A model generated the notes under the pieces. That model ran no database searches. It was given only the letters and a program-made list of their open reading frames with translations, and was not told the DNA's origin. A program made the position numbers and the translations under genes. From the NCBI GenBank assembly GCA_963757135.1, contig CAVWQE010000004.1, positions 868,001-932,000 of the forward strand: 64,000 nt of DNA, written 5' to 3'. Source of the DNA: Gp1-AA145 sp963757135 (lineage in GTDB: Bacteria; Acidobacteriota; Terriglobia; Terriglobales; Acidobacteriaceae). Positions 8,880 through 17,008 of this stretch are shown here, one piece after another. Position 1 is the stretch's first letter; every line of letters starts with the position of its first letter.

Positions 8880-10046
8880 ATGGATCTCGCCGCCATCCAG
8901 TCTGCTCTCCGCGACCGCAACATCGATGCCTGGCTTTTCTACGACCACCATCATCGCGATCCCATTGCCTACCGTGTGCTTGGCCTCCCCGAAAAGTTGA
9001 TGGCGACCCGGCGCTGGTTTTACTTGATTCCGGCTGAAGGTGAGCCGCAGAAGTTGGTCCACAAGATCGAAGCTGGGCACCTGGATTCACTTCCCGGAAG
9101 CAAAGCGACATACTCGGCGTGGCAGGAACTGTTCGAGTCGCTAAAAGATTTGCTACGCCCTTATCGCGATGTTGCCATGCAGTATTGGCCCAACAACGGC
9201 GTGTTCACTATTTCCCTGGTGGATGCGGGAACTGTCGAACTGCTTCGCGGCCTGGGCAAAAATATCGTCAGCTCCGGCGATCTGGTCGCGCAATTCGAAG
9301 CCACCTGGACGGATGAGCAGATCAAAACCCATTTCGCAGCCCGAGACTCCATTGACCCAATCACAGAGGAAGCTTTTAAAGAGATTGGCCGCCGAGTCCG
9401 CAATGGCGGTGCCGACGAGTTTTCAATCCAGCAATGGATTCTCGAAGCCTTCCGCCGCGAGAACCTCGTCACCAGCGATCCGCCCGTGGTTGCGGTAAAC
9501 GCCAATAGCGGCAACCCGCATTACGGCCCCGAGGCTGCGACATCAAAACCAATTCGTGAAGGCGATTTCGTTCTGCTCGATATATGGGGCAAAAAAGACA
9601 TTCCGAACGCGGTGTACTACGACATCACCTGGGTCGGTTTCGTGGGCAAAACTCCGCTCGAGCAAATTCAAAAAGTTTTCGGCATCGTTCGCGATGCACG
9701 TAATGCCGGCGCGAAATTCGTGCAGGACTCCATTGCTGCCGGCAAGCAGATTTCGGGATGGCAGGTGGACGATCCGGTTCGCGAAAGCATTACCAAGGCA
9801 GGCTTCGGCGAAAAATTCGTTCATCGAACGGGACACTCGATCGGAACTGAAGTCCATGCCAATGGCGCCAACATGGACAACCTTGAAGTGCACGACGAAC
9901 GCCGGATATTGCCGAACAGCTGCTTTTCCATTGAACCCGGAATTTACCTGCCGGAGTTCGGTGTCCGCAGCGAAGTGAACATGCTGGTGCGAAGCGGCCA
10001 CGCTGAAGTAACTGGTAGAATGCAAAATGAAATCGTAATTATCTAG
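8880..10046 (+). CDS. M24-family metallopeptidase (Xaa-Pro aminopeptidase-like)
   Basis: A 388-residue cytosolic dinuclear-metal peptidase of the creatinase/aminopeptidase P type, expected to release N-terminal residues before proline or act on dipeptides. The N-terminal third is the creatinase-like domain; the pita-bread catalytic domain starts near residue 160. Metal ligands are visible in order: Asp in LLDIWGK, Asp in YYDITWVGF, His in HRTGHSIGTEVHANG, Glu in FSIEPGIYLPEFG and Glu in VRSEVNMLV. No signal peptide. The ATG at 8880 is the only start near the conserved N-terminus. The specific substrate cannot be assigned. Confidence 0.9.
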   Translation: MDLAAIQSALRDRNIDAWLFYDHHHRDPIAYRVLGLPEKLMATRRWFYLIPAEGEPQKLVHKIEAGHLDSLPGSKATYSAWQELFESLKDLLRPYRDVAMQYWPNNGVFTISLVDAGTVELLRGLGKNIVSSGDLVAQFEATWTDEQIKTHFAARDSIDPITEEAFKEIGRRVRNGGADEFSIQQWILEAFRRENLVTSDPPVVAVNANSGNPHYGPEAATSKPIREGDFVLLDIWGKKDIPNAVYYDITWVGFVGKTPLEQIQKVFGIVRDARNAGAKFVQDSIAAGKQISGWQVDDPVRESITKAGFGEKFVHRTGHSIGTEVHANGANMDNLEVHDERRILPNSCFSIEPGIYLPEFGVRSEVNMLVRSGHAEVTGRMQNEIVII

Positions 10047-10085
10047 GCTGTGTGGGGCGCGCGTCGCCCGCCTCGACTCTTCCAA

Positions 10086-10505
10086 ATGGCAGAAACGACT
10101 GTAAGAAAAGAACCAGTGGTTAAACCTGCAGCTCAGAACTCCACCATGTCGGTGCTTGCGCCCGCAGTGGGCTGGCTCATACCAGGCGCCGGGCATTTAA
10201 TTCAAAAGCGCTGGATACGCGGGCTTTTGCTGATGAGTTCCGTCGTCATCATGTTTGTGCTTGGCCTGCTCATGCAGGGCCGCATCTACAAACCGAATGG
10301 CGGAGACATACTGGATATTCTGGGATTCATCGGCGACATCGGGGCCGGCGGCCTTTACATAGTGACCCGCGCGCTTGATGCGGGCCACGGCATCATTGCG
10401 CACGCCACCGCAGACTACGGCACTAAGTTCATAATTGTGGCCGGACTGCTAAATCTGATCAGCGTGGCTGATGCCTATCACATTGCGATAGGAAAGAAAT
10501 CGTGA
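10086..10505 (+). CDS. Small multi-helix membrane protein, DUF6677-like
   Basis: About 139 residues. After a polar N-terminus the protein has helices at AVGWLIPGAGHL, LLLMSSVVIMFVLGLL and FIIVAGLLNLISVADAYHIA, with the Pro-Gly-Ala-Gly-His motif (IPGAGH) common in small membrane proteins carrying a TM2-like turn. It resembles an acidobacterial family catalogued as DUF6677; no function is known. The ATG at 10086 is preferred over upstream GTG at 10050. Its stop overlaps the GTG of the next small membrane gene, so the two are probably translationally coupled and may form a complex. Confidence 0.75.
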   Translation: MAETTVRKEPVVKPAAQNSTMSVLAPAVGWLIPGAGHLIQKRWIRGLLLMSSVVIMFVLGLLMQGRIYKPNGGDILDILGFIGDIGAGGLYIVTRALDAGHGIIAHATADYGTKFIIVAGLLNLISVADAYHIAIGKKS

Positions 10506-10684
10506 TTCTGACACTCTCCCACTTCAATGCCGCGTTGTTGTTCTCGATCTTTGCCTCGACCGTGTTCGGCATCACTCAGCGCGATACTCCGCGCGCCCAG
10601 TTCAACTACGGCCTCTACTGCTTTGTCTTGTTTATGGGGGGATTGATTTTGGCGGGCTGGGTTATGTGGGCGCTCAGGCACTGA
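10502..10684 (+). CDS. Small two-helix membrane protein
   Basis: Sixty residues, starting at a GTG that overlaps the TGA of the preceding gene by four bases. Two hydrophobic segments (ALLFSIFASTVFGI and YCFVLFMGGLILAGWVMWAL) are separated by a charged loop with TQRDTPRAQ. No domain is recognised. The tight coupling to the preceding membrane gene suggests a joint function. Confidence 0.7.
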   Translation: MILTLSHFNAALLFSIFASTVFGITQRDTPRAQFNYGLYCFVLFMGGLILAGWVMWALRH

Positions 10685-10711
10685 AAGTCCAAGCGATTTC
10701 ACTTCTAGTCC

Positions 10712-11182
10712 TCATCGCAACAGACTTGCCAGCTCTTTGAAGAACTCGGCTGGCGTCGCGATTCGTAATGCCGAACGTTCGGCTACTGCTTTGGTGAAAT
10801 GTTTGGTGTTGTGAGTTAAAAGCCAGTCCGGTTTACTAATCATCGCTGAGAGCTGCACCGGAACGTCCGCCAAATGCCGGATGATGTGTCGGCTCGAATT
10901 AACCAGTGCTTTCGCCGGATACGCGACCAGTTCGGGGTCTGTCAATGCAATCAAACGGTGATATGCCTCGATCAGTCGCTTGGCGCCCGATAATGAGAGC
11001 CGCTCGGCATGAATCAGAAGGTTCTGTTCGCCCTCATCTCGAACCACTTCGGCCAGAACGAGTTTGCAGACCTTAGCGGCGCATAGGGAAAGACAAGCCT
11101 TGTCTAAGCCCCAGGGCGAGACGATGCCGCCGGTCAGAACATTCGAATCCAGAAACAATCGGATGCGGCGGCGCGTCGTCAC
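10712..11182 (-). CDS. PIN-domain toxin (VapC-like ribonuclease)
   Basis: A 156-residue PIN-domain protein, expected to be a Mg-dependent endoribonuclease toxin. The first acidic residue is in RLFLDSNVLTGG near the N-terminus, a second acidic patch is in VVRDEGEQN, and further Asp residues follow in ADVPVQLSAM and PDWLLTHNTKHF, the usual PIN spacing. Its ATG overlaps the TGA of the AbrB-type antitoxin gene by four bases, the common antitoxin-first order. The partner type and the palindrome before the antitoxin support a type II toxin-antitoxin module. Confidence 0.87.
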   Translation of the reverse strand: MTTRRRIRLFLDSNVLTGGIVSPWGLDKACLSLCAAKVCKLVLAEVVRDEGEQNLLIHAERLSLSGAKRLIEAYHRLIALTDPELVAYPAKALVNSSRHIIRHLADVPVQLSAMISKPDWLLTHNTKHFTKAVAERSALRIATPAEFFKELASLLR

Positions 11183-11517
11183 TTCCGCCGGCGGGTGCGT
11201 ACAGGCTCGGATTTCTGTGGCCCATTTGGCCGGTAGCGTTTAGTGTAAACACGCTTGCGGGCCTCACCGAGTGTACCCAGAAGATCCCCGGATTCCACTC
11301 CCGCTGACGTCAGTGCTGAACTCACTTCTTCACACAGCTGTTCGAAGCGGCGTTGTTCGGGCAAAAGAATCAGTCCGTCACCTAGACGCAGGACAGCGAA
11401 TGGCGCGCCGGTGCCGAGACCAAGGTCCTCGCGAAACTGCTTGGGAACAGTTAACTGCCCTTTTTCTCCGATCTTCGTGGTGGTCAGGTATTGCAGACTG
11501 GAGTTGTGAGTTGACAT
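11179..11517 (-). CDS. AbrB/MazE-type antitoxin
   Basis: About 112 residues. Residues 9-55 form a swapped-hairpin AbrB DNA-binding domain (TTKIGEKGQLTVPKQFREDLGLGTG), followed by a helical segment (RRFEQLCEEVSSALTS) and a basic tail that probably binds the PIN toxin. The frame is open to 11553, but the ATG at 11517 is preferred because the upstream residues lie over the palindrome and lack family similarity. The basic C-terminus (KSEPVRTRRRK) overlaps the toxin start. Antitoxins of this kind neutralise the toxin and repress their own operon. Confidence 0.86.
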   Translation of the reverse strand: MSTHNSSLQYLTTTKIGEKGQLTVPKQFREDLGLGTGAPFAVLRLGDGLILLPEQRRFEQLCEEVSSALTSAGVESGDLLGTLGEARKRVYTKRYRPNGPQKSEPVRTRRRK

Positions 11518-11518
11518 C

Positions 11519-11535
11519 GGTAGGAAAATCCTACC
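11519..11535 (-). promoter_or_regulatory. Palindromic operator before the AbrB/PIN operon
   Basis: GGTAGGAAAATCCTACC is a perfect inverted repeat with 7-bp arms and a 3-base centre, lying one base before the antitoxin ATG and covering its ribosome-binding region. It is the expected place for autorepression by an AbrB-type antitoxin. Binding is inferred, the symmetry is direct. Confidence 0.65.
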
Positions 11536-11583
11536 ACAGGTTAAGCTGCTCACGCCAATCGTCGCGGTCGTCGCATCCAGTCC

Positions 11584-12615
11584 TTACCCTTCCCACACAA
11601 ACGCATCGAAGACGCGCTTCTTCTCGAAGCCCAGGCGGGCATATAGATCGACGGCCGGAAAATTCGCCTCCGTTACAGTCAGCGACAGCGCTGAAAATTT
11701 CCTTTGCGTCAAATTACGCACTGTGGCCGCAAGCAGCGCTTTGCCAAGGCCGAGCCCACGGTGCTCGGGCAATACACAAATTTGCGTCACATGTCCGGTG
11801 TCATAGCGCACGCGCGAACACAGGATTACCCCGACCAGCGAATGGTTGCGCTTGTTGACGGCCACGAATGACGATTCAGCGTCGAACGTGCCGCAACCTG
11901 GGAAACGAATGATGTTGTTCAGGAATCGCAGTGAGCCGCTCAGGGTCCGGTATTGGTCGTTGATTTCGGAATCCACGTGATTTCTATAAGCTGAGGTGAT
12001 GACGGCAGCCGATGGCTGATAATCCTGTTCAGTCCAACGCCGCAGTTCGATATCTGCCGCGATCACTTTCCCATCCATTTGCGCGGCCAGGGGAAGGGCC
12101 ATGAACAGGCGGGCGTGGCGGCTGAATCCCTGCGACAAAAACGGCTGCGACGCTGCTCCGGCTTCATGCGCTAACAGTTGCGCTTCAATGCGGTGTATGC
12201 CCGGCGATTGCTGCAAGGTTTCGATCACGTGCGTCAGCAGCCGGCGCTCGACCTCCTCGCGACCGCTGCCGTTATCGCCGGAGCGAACGAACAGATCTCC
12301 GATCACTCCTTTACTGCTCTCGTAGACAAAAAACGAATAGCCGAAAACTTTACCGCGCGAAACCGCGGCGTAGCCAGGTAAAAATTTCGCGTCCATGTAG
12401 CGGAGAATCATCTCCGCCGAACCGCTGTAGTCCCAGCACAGCAACTCCGCCCACACCCGAATCTCGTCCTCGAGCAACGGACGCAGGTCGGCGGACGTGA
12501 AGTGCCTGAGATCGAGTATTTCCACCGCAGCTCCAGAGAAGACGCGCGTGCCGTGCTTTTCAGCGTCAACGGCAACAACTGAGTGTAGTGGCAGCGAACT
12601 GCGGCAATCAAACAC
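11584..12615 (-). CDS. GNAT-family N-acetyltransferase, two-domain
   Basis: A 343-residue protein with a C-terminal GNAT domain: the acetyl-CoA loop appears in VLPEHRGLGLGKALL near residue 290, followed by NFPAVDLYARLGFEKKR. The N-terminal half (residues 30-180) looks like a degenerate second GNAT fold, as in mycothiol-synthase-like tandem acetyltransferases. The substrate is unknown. A GTG at 12525 (VEILDLRHF) with GGAG upstream is an alternative start that would remove 30 poorly conserved residues. It stands between the toxin-antitoxin pair and the glycosyltransferase, with gaps on both sides. Confidence 0.8.
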   Translation of the reverse strand: MFDCRSSLPLHSVVAVDAEKHGTRVFSGAAVEILDLRHFTSADLRPLLEDEIRVWAELLCWDYSGSAEMILRYMDAKFLPGYAAVSRGKVFGYSFFVYESSKGVIGDLFVRSGDNGSGREEVERRLLTHVIETLQQSPGIHRIEAQLLAHEAGAASQPFLSQGFSRHARLFMALPLAAQMDGKVIAADIELRRWTEQDYQPSAAVITSAYRNHVDSEINDQYRTLSGSLRFLNNIIRFPGCGTFDAESSFVAVNKRNHSLVGVILCSRVRYDTGHVTQICVLPEHRGLGLGKALLAATVRNLTQRKFSALSLTVTEANFPAVDLYARLGFEKKRVFDAFVWEG

Positions 12616-12639
12616 GGGGAATACGAGAAGCCAACTTCA

Positions 12640-12680
12640 GGTTTCCTTCGTTGGCTTAGTGTCCTTCGCGGTTAAAAACG
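12640..12680. repeat. Dispersed intergenic repeat, family R1 (degenerate copy)
   Basis: Contains GTGTCCTTCGCGGTTAAA, the complement of the TTTAACCGCAAAGGACGCAAA core found elsewhere in the window. It fills the short gap between the GNAT and glycosyltransferase genes. Confidence 0.5.
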
Positions 12681-12708
12681 AACAATGGCTTACAAGCGCC
12701 TTAAGCGA

Positions 12709-14283
12709 CTAGCGCGCCGACACATAGAAGTATTCAACTTTTTGCTCGGGAAAATTGCCCAGCGGCACTATTTTTCGCCCGGGCACATCGCGCGCAAAAG
12801 CCCTTTGAAAACCCTGACGCGCCACGACCAGATGCTCGCCGACTGGCGCCTGGCCAAGTTCGTAGCGCGGAATTTTTTGATCGCGATAGAACTGCAATCC
12901 AAATTCAAGCTCGCGGGATACCAGCACTACCGCAACCGGTAAATTATGGGGCGAAACCTGCGCCAGAGCATCTGAAACCGCACGTGCTGAGAGCCGGTCG
13001 TTGAGAGGCTGTGCGCCGAAGCGAATTGCGATTGCCAGCGCGACCACCGCCGGGACCAGAGTTGCCATTCGCAGCCCGGCAAAGCCCGTTTTGAACAGAA
13101 AAACGGCAATCACAGCAGCTACAACAATGGCCGCGATGAGCGGAGCGGTAATCGCACCATTCCAGATAAACCGGTGTTGCAGCAGTGTGTACCGCAAGAG
13201 CAGAGCCGCGAAGACAATCGAGGCCGCGGAGATGGCATGCAGTCCCACGAGAACTGGATGCGGCCTGCTGATGATTTTTTCGCGCAGATAATTCGCCAGG
13301 AGCAAAATGCCGGGCGGAATCGCCGGCAAAATATATCCCGGCAGCTTCGATTGTGAAATGGAAAAGAAGGCAACAACAACGACAATCCAGATCAGCAAAA
13401 AGATGTTCAAAGCGTCAGCGTCACGCTGGCGTAATTTCCGAACCGACCAAATCAGACTCGCAATGACGAATACCGTCCACGGCAACCAGCCAAGCAGCGT
13501 GACTGGAATGTAATACCAGAACGGCTCCGGGTGATGGAACACATTGGTTCCGAAGCGGGCGAGGTTATGCTCCAGAATAAAAATCCGAAAGAATTGAGGG
13601 TTCCTGATCTGCACCAGGACATACCACGGCAACGCGACTGCGCACCCGAGCAGAATTCCGGGGAGCCACAAAGTTTTCCATATCGCCTGCCAGCTTCGTT
13701 GGGTCGCCGCAAACATTCCGACAATTACCATCGCGAGAAATGGCGCGACTGGGCCTTTCGCCAGCATGGCCAGTCCCAGGAAGGCATAAAAGCCGGCAAG
13801 GAAGGCGCGACGGCCGCTCTCAAACCAGGCGAACCAGGCGAGCAAGGCGATACCGAACGCCGCCGCGAGCGGCATGTCCGTAGAGGCCGCGCGCGCAAAC
13901 CCGACAATCGCAGCCGAGCACGTCAGCGCTAGCGCGCCATCCAGCGCAAAGCCCGGCCGAAAGCGGCATAGAAACCAGTAAACCGCGAAAACGAGTGCGG
14001 TCGCGTCAATCGCTGACGGAAGGCGCGCTGCCCAATCGCTTACGCCAAGAAGCTTGTAAACGGCCATCGCCTGCCAGTAATAAAGAGGCGGCTTCTCCAG
14101 CCACGCGACCCCGCCGAGCGTTGGCGTCACCCAATCGCGACGATCCAGCATCTCGCGAGCAACCTGGGCGTAGCGCGGTTCGTCCGCGCCAATCAGTCCA
14201 AATGCGGACAGCTGCCAGAAAAAAAAGAATCCGCAGCACGCGAGTAGAAGAATCCAGTCGGGAATGCGAAGGCGGTGGTTCAA
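12709..14283 (-). CDS. Family-39 (ArnT-like) membrane glycosyltransferase
   Basis: A 524-residue integral membrane protein of the GT-C fold that uses polyprenyl-phosphate sugar donors, related to ArnT and protein O-mannosyltransferases. The first periplasmic loop carries the family signature DEPRYAQVAREM (the Asp-Glu acidic pair, residues 34-35) followed by WLEKPPLYYW. Ten or more hydrophobic helices follow, then a soluble C-terminal domain. ArnT adds aminoarabinose to lipid A, but the acceptor here cannot be decided from sequence. It is separated from nrnA by about 150 bases holding repeats, so it may have its own promoter. Confidence 0.87.
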   Translation of the reverse strand: MNHRLRIPDWILLLACCGFFFFWQLSAFGLIGADEPRYAQVAREMLDRRDWVTPTLGGVAWLEKPPLYYWQAMAVYKLLGVSDWAARLPSAIDATALVFAVYWFLCRFRPGFALDGALALTCSAAIVGFARAASTDMPLAAAFGIALLAWFAWFESGRRAFLAGFYAFLGLAMLAKGPVAPFLAMVIVGMFAATQRSWQAIWKTLWLPGILLGCAVALPWYVLVQIRNPQFFRIFILEHNLARFGTNVFHHPEPFWYYIPVTLLGWLPWTVFVIASLIWSVRKLRQRDADALNIFLLIWIVVVVAFFSISQSKLPGYILPAIPPGILLLANYLREKIISRPHPVLVGLHAISAASIVFAALLLRYTLLQHRFIWNGAITAPLIAAIVVAAVIAVFLFKTGFAGLRMATLVPAVVALAIAIRFGAQPLNDRLSARAVSDALAQVSPHNLPVAVVLVSRELEFGLQFYRDQKIPRYELGQAPVGEHLVVARQGFQRAFARDVPGRKIVPLGNFPEQKVEYFYVSAR

Positions 14284-14284
14284 G

Positions 14285-14448
14285 TGTCAGTTGTCAGTGG
14301 CTAGTTGTCAGTTGCCAGTCATGCTGCTCGTCAGTAAGCGCAACCCCACCGCGTTCGTTTCAGCATTTACAAGCTACGGTTACAAGCTACGGAATGATAC
14401 TCGGTTGAGCCGCGACTAACCATCAGCAACTGACCACTAGCCACTGTT
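14285..14448. repeat. Dispersed intergenic repeat, family R3 (inverted pair)
   Basis: The left part reads GTGTCAGTTGTCAGTGGCTA and the right part CAGCAACTGACCACTAGCCA, so the two ends can pair. Related sequence recurs at 53288-53356. No coding potential. Confidence 0.55.
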
Positions 14449-15390
14449 CTTCGGCATTTGCAATCTGATTCTTCCCAGCACGCTCTCGACCGCCGCATGC
14501 AGCGGCCCGCCCACCGAGCATCCGCTGGCGCAGGCATGCCCCCCGCCGCCGAACTGCTCAGCGATCTGCGCAACATCGAGCTTACCCTTACTGCGCAAAC
14601 TTATGCGGAAGCGGCCGTCGGGCAATTCCCGAAAGAAAACCGCGACTTCGACTTCCCCGATCGACAACGCATAATTCACCAGGCCTTCGCAGTCTTCTTC
14701 CCTCGCGCCGGCGCGCTCCATCTGCTCCTGCGTCACCCAGATCCATGCCAGCGATCCTTCGCGCTGCAAAGCAGAAAGCGCCGCTCCCAGCAGCCGCATT
14801 TTGGCCGTGGAGTGCCCGAAATAAATATGCTGCGCGCAACGCACCGGATCGGCGCCGGCCAGCACCAGCTCGCGCGCCAATTCGAACGTATGCTCGCTCG
14901 TCCCGTCAAACATGAATGCGCCGGTATCGGTAAGCACGGCTGTGTACAGGCAGGTCGCAATCTCCGGCGTAATCTTCACACCCGCCGCTCTCGCTAGTTT
15001 GTACACAAGTTCAGCAGTCGCCACGGCTTTCGGATCAATCCAGTTTACGTTCCCGAAATTGCGGCCGCTGTGGTGATGATCAATATTGATAAGGAACCGT
15101 CCTTCAAGCCCCTCAAGCCGGGTGCGCTGAATGTTGTCGCATTCAAGCAGAATGGCCGCATCGTAGTCGCCCTCCACAATGTCTGCGTGCGTGACCCGAT
15201 CCGTGAACGGCAATTGCAAGTACACGCGTGGGACGCCATCGCGTAAGACGATATCGGCGTGCTTGCCCATCTGGCGCAGAATTTCGCAGCCGGCGAGCGC
15301 CGAGCCTACCGCGTCGCCATCCGGACGCGCGTGCGAAGTAACCACAAAGCGCTCGCGCCGGCCGATTTCGCTTAGGACCTGCTCCAGCAT
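14437..15390 (-). CDS. nrnA: DHH-family phosphoesterase, NrnA-like oligoribonuclease/pAp phosphatase
   Basis: A 317-residue cytosolic Mn-dependent phosphoesterase that degrades nano-RNA and 3'-phosphoadenosine 5'-phosphate. DHH motifs are in place: SHARPDGDAVGSALA near residue 20, an Asp at the end of strand 3 (LLECDNIQ), the DHHHSG signature near residue 106, and the DHHA1 substrate loop FGGGGHACASGCSV at residue 280. The stop of rbfA lies four bases upstream of its start, and rbfA-nrnA is a conserved neighbour pair in many bacteria. Confidence 0.9.
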   Translation of the reverse strand: MLEQVLSEIGRRERFVVTSHARPDGDAVGSALAGCEILRQMGKHADIVLRDGVPRVYLQLPFTDRVTHADIVEGDYDAAILLECDNIQRTRLEGLEGRFLINIDHHHSGRNFGNVNWIDPKAVATAELVYKLARAAGVKITPEIATCLYTAVLTDTGAFMFDGTSEHTFELARELVLAGADPVRCAQHIYFGHSTAKMRLLGAALSALQREGSLAWIWVTQEQMERAGAREEDCEGLVNYALSIGEVEVAVFFRELPDGRFRISLRSKGKLDVAQIAEQFGGGGHACASGCSVGGPLHAAVESVLGRIRLQMPKNSG

Positions 15391-15394
15391 CGCG

Positions 15395-15754
15395 TCACTT
15401 CTTCTTTTTTGTGCGCTTCAGCAACTCGTCAACCCGGGCTTTGTAGTCCTCGGAACGATCCAACTGAAAAACCAGTTCGGGCGCTCGCCGCAGATGCAAC
15501 CGGTCGGCGACTTCATGGCGAATGTATTTCGATGCCGCACTCAGCCCTTCCAGGCTGCTCTGACATTCTTCGTCATCGCCCTGCACCACGACGAGTATTC
15601 GCGCTGAGCGCGAGTCTTCCGCCAACTCAACCGCGGTCACGCTAACCAGCCCTATGCGCGGATCTCTGAGCTCACCCTCGACGAGAGTTTCAATTTCCTC
15701 CCGCAGAGCCTCGCCCATGCGCTCACGATGATATTTAGCGCCGCGCTTCTCCAC
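15395..15754 (-). CDS. rbfA: Ribosome-binding factor A
   Basis: A 119-residue KH-fold protein that binds the 30S subunit during late 16S maturation. The family pattern is clear: an N-terminal helix (MGEALREEIETLVEGEL), then DPRIGLVSVTAVELAEDSRSA, the beta-strand ARILVVV, the helix SSLEGLSAASKYIRHEVADR and LRRAPELVFQLDRS. A short Lys tail ends the chain. It precedes nrnA in one operon. The usual upstream infB gene is not here; the upstream gene is on the opposite strand. Confidence 0.93.
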   Translation of the reverse strand: MEKRGAKYHRERMGEALREEIETLVEGELRDPRIGLVSVTAVELAEDSRSARILVVVQGDDEECQSSLEGLSAASKYIRHEVADRLHLRRAPELVFQLDRSEDYKARVDELLKRTKKKK

Positions 15755-15903
15755 AGCCCCCCTCGGAATAAAACGGATGAGAATATCAGAAATTGCAGTT
15801 GCCGGCTTGTCAAAGGAATGATGCCAGGCATCAGGTTCTTAGTTGGCCGTCTTCGGGATATGGGTCGTTGGCTTCTTGGCGAGGCGGCTACAATGTGTCG
15901 CCT

Positions 15904-16326
15904 ATGAACCGGGCGGGCGTAAAGACCGCTGGCTACTCCGGTACACCACTGCCGAAGAAGCTGGGCATTCGCGAGAAGTACCCGGTTCTACTGGTGAACG
16001 CGCCGCCCCGTTTCGAACGAAAGCTGGATCCGCTGCCGGAAGGCGCTGACTATGTGGAGGACGCGGCCTCGGCGCGCGTAGCCGTGCTGTTTGCGGCGTC
16101 GCAGGCTGAACTGGTGCGCGATTTTCGCCCGCTGGCAAAAACGCTTCCAGAGAAATCCGCGCTATGGATTGCATGGCCGAAGAAGGCGTCCGGCGTAAAG
16201 ACCGACCTGAACGAGAATCTCGTCCGTGGGTTCGGCCTCGACGCCGGCTGGGTGGATTACAAAGTCTGCGCCATTGATGAGACGTGGTCAGGGCTGTGCT
16301 TTGCCAGGAAGAAATCCAGCCGTTGA
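15904..16326 (+). CDS. DUF3052 family protein
   Basis: A 140-residue cytosolic protein of the DUF3052 type, with the conserved beginning AGYSGTPLPKKLGI, a central block with VLFAASQAELVRDF and KSALWIAWPKKASGV, and the ending GWVDYKVCAIDETWSGLCFARKK. Its function is unknown. The frame is open from 15793, but the ATG at 15904 gives the family N-terminus. Its stop codon lies inside the -35 hexamer of the following toxin-antitoxin promoter. Confidence 0.85.
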   Translation: MNRAGVKTAGYSGTPLPKKLGIREKYPVLLVNAPPRFERKLDPLPEGADYVEDAASARVAVLFAASQAELVRDFRPLAKTLPEKSALWIAWPKKASGVKTDLNENLVRGFGLDAGWVDYKVCAIDETWSGLCFARKKSSR

Positions 16327-16351
16327 CAAGACATTCCCTATAAGTTATATT
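16323..16351 (+). promoter_or_regulatory. Sigma-70-type promoter of the HigBA-like operon
   Basis: TTGACA (16323-16328) and TATATT (16346-16351) are separated by exactly 17 bases, matching 11 of 12 consensus positions. Transcription should begin six to eight bases later, at or next to the GTG at 16358, so the toxin message may be leaderless. Confidence 0.75.
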
Positions 16352-16364
16352 CCATTTGTGGAAT
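16349..16364 (+). promoter_or_regulatory. Palindromic operator over the toxin start codon
   Basis: ATTCCATTTGTGGAAT has perfect 6-bp arms with a 4-base centre. It overlaps the end of the -10 box, the predicted transcription start and the GTG start codon, an ideal place for repression by the Xre-type antitoxin encoded next. The role is inferred from position. Confidence 0.6.
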
Positions 16365-17008
16365 GGCGAGTCGAATACACTAACGAATTCGACGCTTGGT
16401 GGAGCAAGCTGTCCGAAGATGAGCAGGTTGTGATCGCCGCGAAGGTCGACCTGCTGGAAAAGCATGGCCCCAGCCTTCCGCGACCCCACTCGGATGTCAT
16501 CGTCACTTCGAAGCATTCCAACATGAAGGAACTTCGCGGCAAATCAGGCGAGAACCTGCTGCGTGTTCTTTATGCGTTCGACCCGCGCCGCACGGCAATT
16601 TTGTTGATCGGCGGCGATAAATCGGGAAACGATCGCTGGTACGACGAATTCGTGCCCCTTGCTGACAGCTTGTTCGATGAGCACTTGGCTGCCTTGAAGA
16701 AAGAAAGCCGGAGGAAAAAGGTAAATGTCCAGAACCTTCAATCATCTTCGCAACAAACTTTCGCCCGCTGCCCGCGAGCGGGCCCACCGCCTGGCCCAGA
16801 AATACGAGGCCGAGATGGCCCTCGACGAGCTTCGTGTCGCGCGCGATCTTACGCAGGAGCACCTGGCGCAGTTGCTCGGAATCAAGCAAGCCGCAGTCTC
16901 CAAAATGGAGCGCCGCGCCGACATGTACATCAGCACCTTGCAGTCTATGGTTCGGGCAATGGGCGGGGAGTTGAGGATTCAGGCGGTGTTTCCACAAGGA
17001 AGGGTTGA
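16358..17008 (+). CDS. HigB/RelE-type toxin, reading through into the antitoxin gene
   Basis: The first 121 codons from the GTG at 16358 encode a typical phage-derived Gp49/HigB toxin, an mRNA interferase: VEYTNEFDAWWSKL, then HGPSLPRPHSDVI, SKHSNMKELR, LLRVLYAFDPRRTAILLIGGDKSG, and a C-terminal helix ending in HLAALKKESRRKK. Homologs stop at this point. Here the frame continues for 95 codons inside the antitoxin gene to 17008, giving 216 residues of which the last third is meaningless in composition. Removing one A from the AAAAA run at 16715-16719 would place TAA at the normal end, directly before the antitoxin ATG. A frameshift mutation, a sequencing error or programmed slippage are all possible. 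Confidence 0.78.
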   Translation: MEWRVEYTNEFDAWWSKLSEDEQVVIAAKVDLLEKHGPSLPRPHSDVIVTSKHSNMKELRGKSGENLLRVLYAFDPRRTAILLIGGDKSGNDRWYDEFVPLADSLFDEHLAALKKESRRKKVNVQNLQSSSQQTFARCPRAGPPPGPEIRGRDGPRRASCRARSYAGAPGAVARNQASRSLQNGAPRRHVHQHLAVYGSGNGRGVEDSGGVSTRKG

